Origin: Candidatus Zhuqueibacterota bacterium | GTDB lineage: Bacteria; Zhuqueibacterota; Zhuqueibacteria; Oceanimicrobiales; Oceanimicrobiaceae | DNA: 64,000 bases | Assembly (NCBI GenBank): GCA_029261995.1 | Contig: JAJDAF010000061.1 | Span: 26,219 to 90,218 of the forward strand | Reading direction: 5' to 3' | In this document: positions 17,070 through 27,322 of the stretch, in pieces | How positions within the stretch are numbered: the first letter of the stretch is position 1 | Layout: the number at the start of each line of letters is the position of its first letter | Program-made: the position numbers and the translations under genes | The notes under the pieces: generated by a model | What the model was told of the DNA's origin: nothing | What the model saw: only the letters and a program-made list of their open reading frames with translations | Databases searched by the model: none

Positions 17070-19163
17070 ATGAGCTCCAAATCCGATCCCAAAGCATCAT
17101 CCCAAACCACATCAGACAACAGCGTTGTTTCCCTGATCAAGGGTCTCCAGGATGTCAATGAATACCGACAACTGACCTGGGAGGGAAGCTTCGTGGAATA
17201 CCTTGACTTGGTCAGGGCAAATCCGGGCGTGACGCGCAATGCGTTCCAGCGACTCTATGACATGCTTGTTTCGTACGGCACGGAAGAGTATGTCGAATAC
17301 AACGAAAAAGTCATTCGCTACAAATTCTTCGACGATCCTGTTGATGGTGGACATGATGCCGTCTTCGGACTGGAAAGGCCGCTGCAGAAGTTTGTCAATC
17401 TCATCAACTCGGCGGCAAAGGGTTATGGTACCGAGAAACGCGTGTTCCTTCTGCACGGCCCTGTTGGCAGTTCAAAAAGTACAATAGTGCGCTTGTTGAA
17501 AAAGGGACTCGAGGCCTACTCAAAAACTGAAGAAGGCGCGATGTTCACCTATTCGTGGCTAGTCAAAGACGAAGATGGCAATGAACACTGGGAAGACTCC
17601 CCGATGCACGAGGAGCCACTCCTGCTGATCCCCGAAGGATTTCGCGCGAAAGCCTTAGAAGAACTCAGCCGCGAATTACCCCAGAACCAAAAAATTCAAG
17701 TCAAAGGCGAGCTGAACCCGTTTTGCAGATACATCTATCAGGAAAAAAGTCACGAGTACGGTGGGGATTGGAGCCGAATTATTCAAGATGTCAAAGTCAG
17801 GCGGCTGTTGTTGTCGGAGAAAGACAGAATCGGCGTCGGCACTTTCCAGCCGAAGGATGAGAAGAATCAAGACTCAACCGAGTTGACCGGTGACATCAAC
17901 TACAGAAAAATCGCGCAGTACGGCTCAGACTCGGATCCCCGCGCCTTCAACTTTGACGGCGAGCTAAACATCGCGAATCGCGGTCTCGTCGAGTTCATCG
18001 AAGTGCTGAAGCTTGATGTTGCTTTCCTTTATGACCTGCTGGGCGCATCTCAAGAACACAAAATCAAGCCCAAGAAGTTTGCGCAGACGGACATCGATGA
18101 GGTGATCATCGGCCACACCAATGAGCCTGAATACAAAAAACTGCAGTCCAACGAATTCATGGAAGCTCTGCGCGATCGTACGGTCAAGATCGATGTTCCC
18201 TACATCACGCGACTGTCTGACGAAATCCGGATTTACGAAAAGGACTACAATGCCAGCCGAATCATAGGCAAGCACATTGCTCCTCACACCATCGAACTTG
18301 CGGCGATGTGGGCCGTTCTGACCCGTTTGGAAGATCCGAAGAAGGCACAGCTTACCTTGTTGCAGAAGCTCAAGCTTTACGACGGCAAGACTTTGCCTGG
18401 TTTCACCGAAGACAACATCAAAGAGTTAAGGCTGGAATCGGACCGCGAGGGAATGGATGGCATCTCGCCGCGCTACATTCAGGACAAAATCTCCAACGCT
18501 CTGGTCAGCGACGAAGGCCGCACCTGCATCAACCCGTTCATGGTTCTGAATGAGCTTGAAGATGGGCTTCGGCACCACTCGCTGATTACCAACGAGGAGC
18601 AGAAGAAGCGCTACCGCGAGCTTCTCAGCATCGTTAAAGATGAGTACGCCGACATCGTCAAGTCTGAAGTGCAGCGCGCTATTGCCGCTGACGAGGAGGC
18701 GCTGAAAAAGCTATGCGGCAATTATATTGACAATGTCAAAGCCTACACCCAGAAGGAAAAGGTCAAGAATAAGTACACCGGCCAGGACGAGGAGCCGGAT
18801 GAAAGACTGATGCGCTCCATCGAGCAGAAGATCGACATCCCGGAAAGCAGAAAAGATGACTTCCGCCGGGAGATTATGAATTACATCGGCGCCCTCGCGC
18901 TCGAGAACAAATCGTTCGACTATCGCTCCAATGAGCGGCTACAGAAAGCCCTGGAACTCAAGCTTTTCGAGGATCAGAAAGATTCGATCAAGCTCACGTC
19001 GCTGATTTCGAATGTCGTGGACAAAGAAACGCAAGAGAAGATAGACGTGGTAAAATCGCGAATGATCAAGTACTTCGGGTACAATGACGAAAGCGCGACG
19101 GATGTGCTGAACTACGTAGCCAGCATTTTCGCCAGAGGAGATGTAAAGGACTCACTGCAGTAG
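17070..19163 (+). CDS. prkA: PrkA-family serine protein kinase/AAA+ protein
   Basis: 697 residues, typical PrkA length. The N-terminal AAA domain has the PrkA-type P-loop '[22 protein letters not shown]' (about residues 127-146), '[14 protein letters not shown]', the '[32 protein letters not shown]' block and '[24 protein letters not shown]'. The C-terminal half carries the kinase-like PrkA domain. PrkA with YhbH/YeaH and SpoVR/YcgB is a widespread three-gene set tied to starvation and stationary-phase physiology in E. coli and to sporulation in Bacillus. All three are present here in order with gaps of 9 and 22 nt. Confidence 0.95.
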   Translation: MSSKSDPKASSQTTSDNSVVSLIKGLQDVNEYRQLTWEGSFVEYLDLVRANPGVTRNAFQRLYDMLVSYGTEEYVEYNEKVIRYKFFDDPVDGGHDAVFGLERPLQKFVNLINSAAKGYGTEKRVFLLHGPVGSSKSTIVRLLKKGLEAYSKTEEGAMFTYSWLVKDEDGNEHWEDSPMHEEPLLLIPEGFRAKALEELSRELPQNQKIQVKGELNPFCRYIYQEKSHEYGGDWSRIIQDVKVRRLLLSEKDRIGVGTFQPKDEKNQDSTELTGDINYRKIAQYGSDSDPRAFNFDGELNIANRGLVEFIEVLKLDVAFLYDLLGASQEHKIKPKKFAQTDIDEVIIGHTNEPEYKKLQSNEFMEALRDRTVKIDVPYITRLSDEIRIYEKDYNASRIIGKHIAPHTIELAAMWAVLTRLEDPKKAQLTLLQKLKLYDGKTLPGFTEDNIKELRLESDREGMDGISPRYIQDKISNALVSDEGRTCINPFMVLNELEDGLRHHSLITNEEQKKRYRELLSIVKDEYADIVKSEVQRAIAADEEALKKLCGNYIDNVKAYTQKEKVKNKYTGQDEEPDERLMRSIEQKIDIPESRKDDFRREIMNYIGALALENKSFDYRSNERLQKALELKLFEDQKDSIKLTSLISNVVDKETQEKIDVVKSRMIKYFGYNDESATDVLNYVASIFARGDVKDSLQ

Positions 19164-19172
19164 GGGATAGTC

Positions 19173-20279
19173 ATGGTCAAGCGAATTGACAAAGATGCCA
19201 GCCGCTTCCGCCAAATCATCCGCGGCAAAGTCAAGAAGAACTTGAAGAAGTACGTGACGCGCGGTGAATTGATCGGCAAGAAAGGCAAAGACCTGGTCAG
19301 TATTCCCATCGACCAGATCAATGTGCCACGTTTCCGGTTCAGTTCGCGCAAGAGCGGCGGCGTAGGTCAGGGCGGGGGCGATATCGGCACACCCATCGGG
19401 AGTGGTTCCGGTCAGGATGGCGCCGGGGAAGCCGGAGACGCTCCTGGCCGCCATATCCTGGAAGTAGACATCTCGCTGGATGAGTTGGCGCAGATGCTGG
19501 GTGAAGAACTCGAGCTGCCGAACATTGAGCCCAAGGGCAAGAAGAATATCCATTCAGACAAAGACCGCTACACGGGCATCAGCGACACCGGGCCGGAGTC
19601 CCTCCGACACTTCAAACGCACTTACAAACAGGCGCTCCGGCGTCAGATTATCTCACAAAGCTACAACCCCGACAATCCGGCGATCGTGCCGATCAGGGAG
19701 GACCGGAGATACCGGACCTGGAAAACCGTTGTTCAGCCGGAAAGCAATGCCGTCATCATTTACATGATGGACGTCTCCGGCTCGATGGGAGATGAGCAGA
19801 AAGAGATTGTACGGACGCAATCGTTCTGGATAGACACATGGCTGCACTACCAGTACGAGAATATCGAAACGCGCTATGTGATACACGATGCGGTAGCCAG
19901 AGAGGTGGACAAAGAGACCTTCTACCACACCCGCGAGAGCGGCGGCACCATCATTTCGTCGGCTTACAAGGTGGCGGCCAGGATCATGGAACAGGATTAC
20001 AATCCGGCCGAGTGGAACATCTACTTGTTCCACTTTTCAGATGGCGACAACTGGGGTGAAATAGATACGGATGAGTGCGTGGCCCTGTTGACCAAAACTC
20101 TCTTGCCGAGAATCAATCTCTTCTGCTACGGGCAGGTAGAGAGCCCGTACGGCAGCGGCCTGTTTATTCGCGATCTCGAAGAGTATTTGCCGGACGAGGA
20201 AAAGCTCGTGCTCTCAGAAATACCTGACAAGGAAGGCATCTATCAGTCGATTAAAGACTTTCTCGGCAAGGGGAAGTAG
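19173..20279 (+). CDS. yhbH: YeaH/YhbH family protein (DUF444)
   Basis: 368 residues. It starts '[36 protein letters not shown]', has a glycine-rich linker at about residues 58-90 ([20 protein letters not shown]), then a von Willebrand A-like core with a metal-site motif '[15 protein letters not shown]' (DxSxS) and '[11 protein letters not shown]'. This is the standard partner of PrkA and lies 9 nt after it. The exact role in the PrkA-SpoVR pathway is not settled; a VWA scaffold working with the PrkA AAA+ domain is a reasonable inference. Confidence 0.93.
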   Translation: MVKRIDKDASRFRQIIRGKVKKNLKKYVTRGELIGKKGKDLVSIPIDQINVPRFRFSSRKSGGVGQGGGDIGTPIGSGSGQDGAGEAGDAPGRHILEVDISLDELAQMLGEELELPNIEPKGKKNIHSDKDRYTGISDTGPESLRHFKRTYKQALRRQIISQSYNPDNPAIVPIREDRRYRTWKTVVQPESNAVIIYMMDVSGSMGDEQKEIVRTQSFWIDTWLHYQYENIETRYVIHDAVAREVDKETFYHTRESGGTIISSAYKVAARIMEQDYNPAEWNIYLFHFSDGDNWGEIDTDECVALLTKTLLPRINLFCYGQVESPYGSGLFIRDLEEYLPDEEKLVLSEIPDKEGIYQSIKDFLGKGK

Positions 20280-20301
20280 GACAATCTAGCTCAGGCGACG
20301 C

Positions 20302-21777
20302 ATGGAACTACCTGTTGAACTCGACACAATCCGCCAGGAAATCAGGGGATATGCCCTTGACTATGGCCTTGATTTCTATGATACCATTTTCGAATTGGTC
20401 GAGTTTGATGAACTAAACGAAGTCGCCGCCTATGGCGGATTCCCAACCCGCTATCCACATTGGCGTTTTGGGATGGAATATGACGAGCTGTCGAAAGGGT
20501 ACGAGTACGGTCTGCAGAAGATCTATGAGTTGGTGATCAACAACGACCCCTGTTACGCCTACCTGATGAAATCAAACAAGTTGGTTGACCAGAAGCTGGT
20601 GATGGCACACGTTTACGGCCATTGCGATTTCTTCAAGAACAATCTCTGGTTTTCGAAAACCAACCGCAAAATGATGGACGAGATGGCAAATCACGCCATT
20701 CAGATCCGTCGTTATGTTGAAAAATATGGCGCGGAGGCTGTCGAGGACTTCATCGAAGTTTGCCTTTCTCTCGAAAATTTGATCGATCCGCATTTGCCCT
20801 TCATCAAACGCGAACGAGACGGCGTTTCCGGCGAAGGTGAGCCGGTCACACCCGTGAAGATGAAGAGTAAGGCCTACATGGATTCATTTATTAACCCGAA
20901 GGAGTACCTCGATGAGCAGGCCCGTCTGGCCGAGGAAAGACTTCTACTGGAGAAAACAAAGTTCCCGCTGAATCCGCAGCGCGACGTATTGCAATTCCTG
21001 CTCGGACATGCCCCTCTTGAGAAATGGCAATCCGAGATCCTTGCAATCGTACGAAAAGAGGCCTATTATTTCGCTCCTCAGGGTCAGACAAAGATTATGA
21101 ACGAAGGTTGGGCAACCTACTGGCACTCGCGAATCATGACGGAACAGTGCCTCACAGATGCGGATATTATCGACTACGCCGACCATCACTCCGGCACCGT
21201 TGCAACCAGTCCGGGTCGCCTGAATCCATACAAAGTCGGTCTCGAACTCTTCCGGGATATCGAATCGCGCTGGGACAAAGGCAAGTTCGGTAAAGAGTAC
21301 GAGCAGTGCGACGACTGGGAAACCAAGCGCAACTGGGATAAGAAACTGGGTCTTGGAAGAGAAAAAATTTTCGAAGTACGGAGAATGTACAACGACCTGA
21401 TGTTCATCGATGCCTTCCTGACTCCAGAGTTCTGCATTGAGCACAAACTCTTCGTCTACGAGTACAGTGACCGAAACGACATGTATGTCATATCGGATCG
21501 CGAGTTCAACATGATCAAGCAGAAATTGTTGCAGGGACTCACCAACTTCGGACAGCCATTCATCTACGTAGAAGATGCGAACTACCTGAATCGCGGCGAA
21601 CTCTACCTGTCACACCAGCATGAAGGCGTCGAGTTGCAATTGGATGAGGCTCAGGACACCCTCGAGAACCTGGTCAAGATTTGGAAGCGCCCGGTCCACA
21701 TAGAAAGCATTCTGGATGAAGCAAGGACACTGATCTCGTATGACGGCAAGGAACACAGTGAAGTCGAAATAGAATGA
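20302..21777 (+). CDS. spoVR: SpoVR family protein
   Basis: 491 residues and full length. Diagnostic segments include 'RYPHWRFGMEYDELSKGYEYGLQKIYELVINNDPCYAYL', 'VMAHVYGHCDFFKNN', 'HAPLEKWQSEILAIVRKEAYYFAPQGQTKIMNEGWATYWHS' and 'YADHHSGTVATSPGRLNPYK'. It is the third member of the prkA-yhbH-spoVR operon, starting 22 nt after yhbH. There are no sporulation genes in the window, so the name reflects family history rather than sporulation in this organism. Confidence 0.95.
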   Translation: MELPVELDTIRQEIRGYALDYGLDFYDTIFELVEFDELNEVAAYGGFPTRYPHWRFGMEYDELSKGYEYGLQKIYELVINNDPCYAYLMKSNKLVDQKLVMAHVYGHCDFFKNNLWFSKTNRKMMDEMANHAIQIRRYVEKYGAEAVEDFIEVCLSLENLIDPHLPFIKRERDGVSGEGEPVTPVKMKSKAYMDSFINPKEYLDEQARLAEERLLLEKTKFPLNPQRDVLQFLLGHAPLEKWQSEILAIVRKEAYYFAPQGQTKIMNEGWATYWHSRIMTEQCLTDADIIDYADHHSGTVATSPGRLNPYKVGLELFRDIESRWDKGKFGKEYEQCDDWETKRNWDKKLGLGREKIFEVRRMYNDLMFIDAFLTPEFCIEHKLFVYEYSDRNDMYVISDREFNMIKQKLLQGLTNFGQPFIYVEDANYLNRGELYLSHQHEGVELQLDEAQDTLENLVKIWKRPVHIESILDEARTLISYDGKEHSEVEIE

Positions 21778-21827
21778 TTTGGATTTGGTCCACCAATTGC
21801 TAAATTTCAGTATTATCGGAGATGAGT

Positions 21828-22313
21828 ATGGATTCTGGAAAGCACGTTGTTCGGGAACTCGAGCGCCGACTCAAGTCGGATGGAGAAAAAGCATTTCGGT
21901 TCACACATATTTGTCAAGCACAGGAACTTCGCGTTGAGTTCGCAGATATCGACCGCTACAGTGCAGTCGTGATGGCGATCGAAGTTGCTCTGATAGAGCC
22001 CTCTGCACAAACCAGCCGCGTGGCCTCAAAACAACAAGCACTTGACCTCTCCGAAAGATTGTCATACCTCTGCAATGAATTGAACGTCCTGGAAATCGAC
22101 TCGGAGCATGACTGCGTGCAGTTGCGTTCCGCACTCGTCGAGCATGACGATGGCAGCCGTAGCTACTTTGAACTGCAGCTTCGGGGCGACTTCCTGTCTC
22201 TTCATAAGTATCGGGTTTACAACCTGCAGCGCAAACAGACCAGCTTTTTGCTTTCTCATGATGTGCTGGCCCGACTCGTAAACGACCTGCTGGATGACGT
22301 TGCCGCAGCATAG
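21828..22313 (+). CDS. Hypothetical protein downstream of spoVR
   Basis: About 161 residues; not recognised. I place the start at ATG 21828 because GGAG lies 6 nt upstream; another ATG at 21822 is too close to it. The protein is soluble, with no signal or membrane segment, mixed alpha/beta, with a central acidic region (ELNVLEIDSEHDCVQL) and a pattern ending in two helices (DVLARLVNDLLDDVAAA). It follows spoVR by 50 nt on the same strand, so it may be co-transcribed with the prkA operon. No function is proposed. Confidence 0.6.
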   Translation: MDSGKHVVRELERRLKSDGEKAFRFTHICQAQELRVEFADIDRYSAVVMAIEVALIEPSAQTSRVASKQQALDLSERLSYLCNELNVLEIDSEHDCVQLRSALVEHDDGSRSYFELQLRGDFLSLHKYRVYNLQRKQTSFLLSHDVLARLVNDLLDDVAAA

Positions 22314-22382
22314 TAATCCGGGTGGCACTTGGCATCGAGAACAGTTGGTTGCAAAGTCAACACGACCTTTGAGTGGGAGGAA

Positions 22383-22616
22383 ATGAGTACAAACGAAGCT
22401 AAATCCAAACGCGGCTTTACGGCGCCTGAAAAATGGGTGATCTGGGGAGTTTTCTGTCTGCTTGTCGGACTAAGCACCTATCGCTTTGCCGTGTTCGCCG
22501 GCCTGATGATTCTATCCGTCGGGCTCTACCTGACTCGACAGCGCGCCTTTGGCTGGGGCGTTCTACTCTGTTGTGTCGGTCTCCTGAGCCTGTTCTTCAG
22601 TAAATCCCTGGTATAA
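22383..22616 (+). CDS. Small two-helix membrane protein
   Basis: 77 residues from ATG 22383, which follows a strong GGGAGGA site; an in-frame upstream start at 22329 lacks one. A basic N-terminus is followed by hydrophobic segments at about residues 17-45 (WVIWGVFCLLVGLSTYRFAV and AGLMILSVGLYL) and 55-72 (GWGVLLCCVGLLSLFF). No family is recognised. Its stop codon is 1 nt from the next gene's ATG, so it is probably translated together with the secreted glycosidase-like protein. Confidence 0.55.
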   Translation: MSTNEAKSKRGFTAPEKWVIWGVFCLLVGLSTYRFAVFAGLMILSVGLYLTRQRAFGWGVLLCCVGLLSLFFSKSLV

Positions 22617-22617
22617 A

Positions 22618-23913
22618 ATGATCAAGAAAACGATTGTAGGTTTGACAGTTGCAGGATTCTGCTTGTTCAACTGGTTTGACCTCGGCATGGCACAGACATC
22701 GGGAAAAGTGGCCGTACTTTGGTGTGACCCGCTGCTGAACATCAGCAAGCTGGGCACGCGTACGGGAATTCTCAACATTCTGGAGAGCGCTGAGTCGTCA
22801 GGCTTTCAGGCGATCGCGCTTGGCGTGAAGGGAATCAATGGCCAAGTACTGTATGACAGCAAGATTGCCCCCCGACTACTGGAATGGAAAAACACGCGTG
22901 TGCCGCTCGACTTCGATATGGTGCAAACCTTCATAAATGAGGCGCACCGCAAGAGTCTACAGGTCTATGCTGTCTTCCCGGTTTTCTCAGAGGGGGAGAT
23001 GTTGGAGAGAGTCGGTCCGCTGTACGATGACCACCTTGACTGGCAGTCGATGGTCTATGTTGTGGAGGATGGTGAGCCTCAGATTATCCCGATGACTCAG
23101 TGGGCGTACGGACCGGTTGCCTTTGCAAATCCACACCTGAGCGCGGTGCAAGACTACGAAATTTCGGTGATCAAGGAATTCACTCAAAAGTACAGCATGG
23201 ACGGAATCATCCTGGATAAAATCCGGTTTTCAGGCCTTGAAGCAGACTTTTCGGACCAGACACGAGAGCAGTTCGAGCAACTCACTGGCACGAAAGTAGA
23301 CTGGTGGCCGCAGGATATTTTTGAATGGCAACAATCAGACGGAGAGTGGCAGATCGTGCCTGGTCGTCAGTTCAATGCCTGGCTGGAGTTCCGGGCAAAG
23401 TCCATGCAGAAATTTGTGGGCCGGGTCGTGACGGAAGTGCAAAAACTGGATGCCACGTTGCCCATCGGAAATTTCACCGGCAGTTGGTACCCAACTTACT
23501 ACGAGTACGGCATCAATTGGGCCAGCCAGAATAATATCCCGGAAGACTCATGGGCAACTGCGGAATACAACAAAACTGCCATCGCCGAGAAACTCAACTA
23601 TTCTGTCGTTGGCTGTTTTTTTCCGCGTGTAACCATAAGAGATGCGGAGGATGTTGGCGCCGAGTGGTGGATGAGTGTCGAGGGCGGTGCAACCGTGTCG
23701 ATGGAGGTCATTGATCAGGTCACGCCAGTGTACGCAGCCATTCTGGTAGAGCAATTCAAGAACGACGAAGAGAAGTTTAAGGAGTCAATTCGCATGGCTC
23801 TGGAACTTACGAATGGGCTCTATCTGACGGATTACAGCACGATTGAGAAGTACGAATATTGGGATGAGATTAGATCGATTCTTGGTGCAACCGCTGGCAA
23901 CACCGGCCGATGA
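22618..23913 (+). CDS. Secreted glycosidase-like TIM-barrel protein (GHL/DUF187-like)
   Basis: 431 residues with a signal peptide (residues 1-26, hydrophobic core TIVGLTVAGFCLFNWF, then GMAQ). The mature protein has barrel-type motifs: 'ILESAESSGFQAIALGVKGINGQVLYDSKIAP', 'VQTFINEAHRKSLQVYAVFPVFSEGE', 'MDGIILDKIRFSGLEADFSDQTREQFEQLTG' and a catalytic-barrel-like 'IGNFTGSWYPTYYEYGINW'. The 'DGIILDKIRF' strand is typical of the glycosyl-hydrolase-like DUF187/GHL family, in which some members cut cell-wall glycans. The substrate is unknown. It ends 34 nt from a convergent gene. Confidence 0.6.
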   Translation: MIKKTIVGLTVAGFCLFNWFDLGMAQTSGKVAVLWCDPLLNISKLGTRTGILNILESAESSGFQAIALGVKGINGQVLYDSKIAPRLLEWKNTRVPLDFDMVQTFINEAHRKSLQVYAVFPVFSEGEMLERVGPLYDDHLDWQSMVYVVEDGEPQIIPMTQWAYGPVAFANPHLSAVQDYEISVIKEFTQKYSMDGIILDKIRFSGLEADFSDQTREQFEQLTGTKVDWWPQDIFEWQQSDGEWQIVPGRQFNAWLEFRAKSMQKFVGRVVTEVQKLDATLPIGNFTGSWYPTYYEYGINWASQNNIPEDSWATAEYNKTAIAEKLNYSVVGCFFPRVTIRDAEDVGAEWWMSVEGGATVSMEVIDQVTPVYAAILVEQFKNDEEKFKESIRMALELTNGLYLTDYSTIEKYEYWDEIRSILGATAGNTGR

Positions 23914-23947
23914 ACGCCGTTAACGCAACTCCCGAAGAGTTTGCCTG

Positions 23948-25267
23948 TCAGCGCGGCGCTTTCGTAATTTCTCCCAGGATGGCGAGGTAATCACGCAAAA
24001 GCGCGGGTGAACTCTCCCAGCCGTTCACAACCAGAACGTCCGTTTCCTTTTGCAGGACTTTCCCAAAACCCGGTTTTCCTCCGTGCATAATGGCCAGCAC
24101 TTCAGTGTAGGCGTCGGCGAACTCCTCAGCGTCAGCGCTTGTGTCCCAGCTGGTGTAGGCAAGTACGAGCAGTTTGCCCGAAGTCTTGTGCTCGAGGATG
24201 GCGAAGGTGTCGCCATTCCAGCCGGCGGCGGCGGCAACACTTCTACTTTCGAGCCCCTGCTCTGAAAATACAATTCGCCACTGCAATTCCCCAAGCGTGT
24301 TTGTTTCAAGCAGTCGCCAATCCGCCAGCAACTCGTTTTCCGCCAGATTTGGCCAATGGTAAGTCTCGGGCCGTTCATCCGCGAGCCACTTCTCAGGATG
24401 CAGTATTTGTTCCGTTGACACGGGTGGCCGCCGGTAGAGTTCATCAACCTTGTCCCAGCCGTGTCCCTGGATTTCAAAGACAAACCCCATGCCTTTCAGG
24501 TAAGCGCCAATCATAGTCTCCAGCATGAAGGCTGGTATTTCGTCCATTTTGGCTACGGCATTCTTCAGTTCATCGTTCTGTGAGACCGGCAAGGCGCCGC
24601 TTTTTAGCATTTGTAGAAGTTGAGAGACACCCATCTGAGACTGCATGCGAATGGCTAGCTGCAGGACAGGCCTCTCCGGCACAGCGCCAAACATGGACTT
24701 CATTGTCAATAGGGTCATCGCGTAGGTGGCCTCTCCCTCAACCACCGCTTGGCGAGCCAGGAGTTCGTCGTCGTTGAGGCCGGCCGCAGTTTGATGCAGC
24801 AGGTAGCCCCTCAAATCGTGGTACTGGTCTTGCAGACCGTGGTACAATTCATGCGCATATACAGCGTCACGCATCTGCTCCGGCAACTGCTGCATGACCA
24901 CAAAAAAAGTACCCTTGTCGGGATCGTAGTAGGCCGCTGCCTGGCTTTGCATCACCAGTTTTACCAGACTTCTAACGTTGGCAATATCGGGTCCCCGATA
25001 CAGGCCAAGGGCTTTGACGATCTTTCCGTAGTTCGCCTGTAAGTGTTCCGGCACCTGCATGTCAAACATTCGGTCCAGGTAGTCACCAAACTCTTTCTGG
25101 CTTTGCGTGGCAACCTTCACATCATTTCGAAATTTGACCCCACGAAGAGTCTCAAGTCTGCTTTGCACTGCTTTGACCCGGGTCGCGAGATCCTCAGCTT
25201 GGGCCAGAAGATTTGCTGAGCAGTCCAGGCTGCAGAACAACAGCATCCACACTGTGATTCTAATCAT
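23948..25267 (-). CDS. Secreted HExxH protein, putative metallopeptidase
   Basis: About 439 residues from the ATG at 25267, which has GGAG 5 nt upstream and overlaps the preceding thioesterase gene by 8 nt, suggesting translational coupling. An N-terminal signal peptide (MIRITVWMLLFCSLDCSANLLAQ) precedes a helical domain. The zinc-site candidate 'VYAHELYHGLQDQYHDL' is an HExxH motif, and 'VVEGEATYA' about 45 residues later could supply the third ligand glutamate, as in gluzincins. 'YYDPDKGTFFVV' precedes the site. The C-terminal half is unassigned. A periplasmic or secreted peptidase is likely; substrate unknown. Confidence 0.6.
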   Translation of the reverse strand: MIRITVWMLLFCSLDCSANLLAQAEDLATRVKAVQSRLETLRGVKFRNDVKVATQSQKEFGDYLDRMFDMQVPEHLQANYGKIVKALGLYRGPDIANVRSLVKLVMQSQAAAYYDPDKGTFFVVMQQLPEQMRDAVYAHELYHGLQDQYHDLRGYLLHQTAAGLNDDELLARQAVVEGEATYAMTLLTMKSMFGAVPERPVLQLAIRMQSQMGVSQLLQMLKSGALPVSQNDELKNAVAKMDEIPAFMLETMIGAYLKGMGFVFEIQGHGWDKVDELYRRPPVSTEQILHPEKWLADERPETYHWPNLAENELLADWRLLETNTLGELQWRIVFSEQGLESRSVAAAAGWNGDTFAILEHKTSGKLLVLAYTSWDTSADAEEFADAYTEVLAIMHGGKPGFGKVLQKETDVLVVNGWESSPALLRDYLAILGEITKAPR

Positions 25268-25712
25268 GGTCACTCCGGGCTTGTTCATTGAACGCGCAGT
25301 TAGCCAGAAAAACTTCCGGTACAAGTTGCATCTTGCGCTCCTTGTAATCAAAAAACAGCATCGCCGTCTTTGCTCTAGCGATTTCCTTTCCGCTTGCGGC
25401 GGCCTCTATCTTGTAGAAGAAGTCAAACCCGAATCGCCTGAAATCCGCAGTGGTGACGGAAATTCTGAGTTCATCGCCCAGAAAAGCCTGGGCAAGATAC
25501 AGCACCACGGAATCCGTCATGATCAGGCCGGAGCCACCAATGTCGAGTTCCGTGAAACCGAAGCTCTCGAGAAAGCGCACCCGGGCCTCATGGATTATCG
25601 AGAGAATCCTGTCGTTGCCCAAATGCCCGCCATAATTGAGGTCATCCACCCGTACCCGAAGGTCGGTCGCGAATGGAAAGGATTCTGGCAGTCTAAGTTT
25701 TACTCTGGCCAT
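25260..25712 (-). CDS. Acyl-CoA thioesterase, 4HBT/hot-dog family
   Basis: 150 residues with hot-dog fold signatures: 'RVRVDDLNYGGHLGNDRILSIIHEARVRFLESFGF' (the Asp-Leu-Asn-Tyr/Gly-His region used as the active site in YbgC-type enzymes), then 'VLYLAQAFLGDELRISV' and 'DFFYKIEAAASGKEIARAKTAMLFFDY'. It hydrolyses short or medium acyl-CoA thioesters. It lies 6 nt after the PQQ-type propeller gene and overlaps the HExxH gene, forming a three-gene minus-strand operon. Substrate specificity cannot be read from the sequence. Confidence 0.85.
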   Translation of the reverse strand: MARVKLRLPESFPFATDLRVRVDDLNYGGHLGNDRILSIIHEARVRFLESFGFTELDIGGSGLIMTDSVVLYLAQAFLGDELRISVTTADFRRFGFDFFYKIEAAASGKEIARAKTAMLFFDYKERKMQLVPEVFLANCAFNEQARSDHD

Positions 25713-25718
25713 GACTTG

Positions 25719-27278
25719 CTATAACGCGTTATTTGAGATCTGGCTGTCGGCAAGTGGAATGCGGTAAGCGACGGCTTCCTGGCTGTTGCGAAACAGGAGG
25801 TAGTCGCCGGCAAGAGCCGGGTTGTTCCAGGTTTTGCCGTCCAGGGCAGGGAAAAAGGCAATCTCGCGGTGGCCGTCCGGGGACGCCTCGACAAGCACCA
25901 ACTCGCCTCGTTCAGTGAGGATAAGCAGGAGCGTGTCCGCCAGCAGCAACTGTCCGTGCCCGTAGCGGCCGCGCTTCCAGACCCGACTGCCGTCTTTCAC
26001 ATCCAGGCATGCCAGAATACCATCGTCGAGCCCATAAATGAATCCATCCAGATGCACAACATTGGCGAACTTCGCCTTCATGCGTTTGCTCTCCCAAAGA
26101 AGCTCGGTATTGAACACGCCATCCATCTCCAGCACTCTAAAAAACTTGCTACCGACGCCATATCCTGAGGAAGCGAAGACCTTGTCGCCGGAGAGAACGA
26201 GTGGTTGCGCAACACGCTCGGTTTCTCCCGGCCAGGGGAACTGCCACAATTGCTTACCGGTTTTGAGGTCATGCCCGGCGATCAGCACATGGTTGAAAAT
26301 CAGGATTTGTTGTCGCCCTGCCAGAGTAGTGAGAAACGGTGAGCTGTAGTCAGCACGATGTTCTCCGGCGGACCAGACAACATCGCCGCTGATCTCGTGG
26401 TAAGCCAGCAAGGACCTGCCGCTGCCGCCACCGGCACAAACCACCACAAGACTATCCACATGCAGTGGCGAACCGCTCATGCCCCATGCCGGCAGTTCAG
26501 CCTCGTTTTCCGCAATGATGTCGCGACTCCACAGGCGTTTTCCCGTGCTCAAATCCAGACAATTCAGGATTCCTGTGGCGCCGAGCGCATACACCCGTCC
26601 GTTTGCGATTGTCGGAGTGGCTCGAGGCCCGATGCCGCCGATGGTGGTCGCAAAGCGGGCCTTGTCGGCGTGATGCCAGAGGATATCTCCGGTCGTCAGT
26701 ATGTAACAGGTAACCCACTCCTCGTCACCGCGCTGTTCCTGAGTGATCGCCCGCTCTCCCAGGATGGCGAATTGCGACATGCCTTCCCCAATGGCACGCT
26801 TCCACAGCAGCTCGGGTGGATTCGCCTGCCAGTCTGGATTCAATCGTACGTTTGTAAAAACGCCTGTCCTTGATGGCCCGCGGAATTCCGGGTAACTGAG
26901 GTCAAGCCTTTCAGCGACATCCGGGAGTGTGCTACCGGGCAACCCGGCCTCGTTCTGTGAGAGCCGGTGTTCAGACCAACGCCAATCGAGAACTGGGACC
27001 AGGTCGCCCGTGGTCTCGCGAATGCGGAAGGTTCCCATGAGCACGGCGATTGCAGCAAGGCCGGCGAGGGTAATCATCAACCTGCGCCTCCAGGCCAATC
27101 TTGACCAGAACAAGAGCCAAAGCGTCAACAGAAAGATGGTCAGGACCTGAGCGAACAGCGTGTTCATCACCTGAAACTGTCTCATCGTGTCTTCGAAGAG
27201 CCAAACGTAGGCGGTCACGGTGAGGTCTAGGCCGATGATTACCGCCACCGGCCACCATCGGATGTTTGTTTGCGTCAT
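25719..27278 (-). CDS. PQQ-like beta-propeller protein with N-terminal membrane segments
   Basis: 519 residues. The N-terminus has about three membrane segments (residues 8-25 WWPVAVIIGLDLTVTAYVW, 40-58 VLTIFLLTLWLLFWS, 66-84 MITLAGLAAIAVLM). A periplasmic propeller follows with repeated PQQ/BamB-type blades: 'ATGILNCLDLSTGKRLWSRDI', 'LLAYHEISGDVVWSAGEH', 'VLIAGHDLKTGKQLWQFPW', 'GILACLDVKDGSRVWKRG'. 'YPEFRGPSRTGV' precedes the first blade, as in many PQQ-like secreted proteins. It could be a membrane-bound dehydrogenase-like or scaffold protein; no cofactor ligands can be assigned. It heads the minus-strand operon. Confidence 0.8.
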   Translation of the reverse strand: MTQTNIRWWPVAVIIGLDLTVTAYVWLFEDTMRQFQVMNTLFAQVLTIFLLTLWLLFWSRLAWRRRLMITLAGLAAIAVLMGTFRIRETTGDLVPVLDWRWSEHRLSQNEAGLPGSTLPDVAERLDLSYPEFRGPSRTGVFTNVRLNPDWQANPPELLWKRAIGEGMSQFAILGERAITQEQRGDEEWVTCYILTTGDILWHHADKARFATTIGGIGPRATPTIANGRVYALGATGILNCLDLSTGKRLWSRDIIAENEAELPAWGMSGSPLHVDSLVVVCAGGGSGRSLLAYHEISGDVVWSAGEHRADYSSPFLTTLAGRQQILIFNHVLIAGHDLKTGKQLWQFPWPGETERVAQPLVLSGDKVFASSGYGVGSKFFRVLEMDGVFNTELLWESKRMKAKFANVVHLDGFIYGLDDGILACLDVKDGSRVWKRGRYGHGQLLLADTLLLILTERGELVLVEASPDGHREIAFFPALDGKTWNNPALAGDYLLFRNSQEAVAYRIPLADSQISNNAL

Positions 27279-27322
27279 GTCTACTCCACGTTGGTTTGGC
27301 TTCCATTTTCAACTCAGCGTGG

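Noticed and set aside
17070..21777. Evidence for sporulation from prkA and spoVR
   Set aside because: The set is widespread in non-sporulating bacteria, and no other sporulation gene is present.
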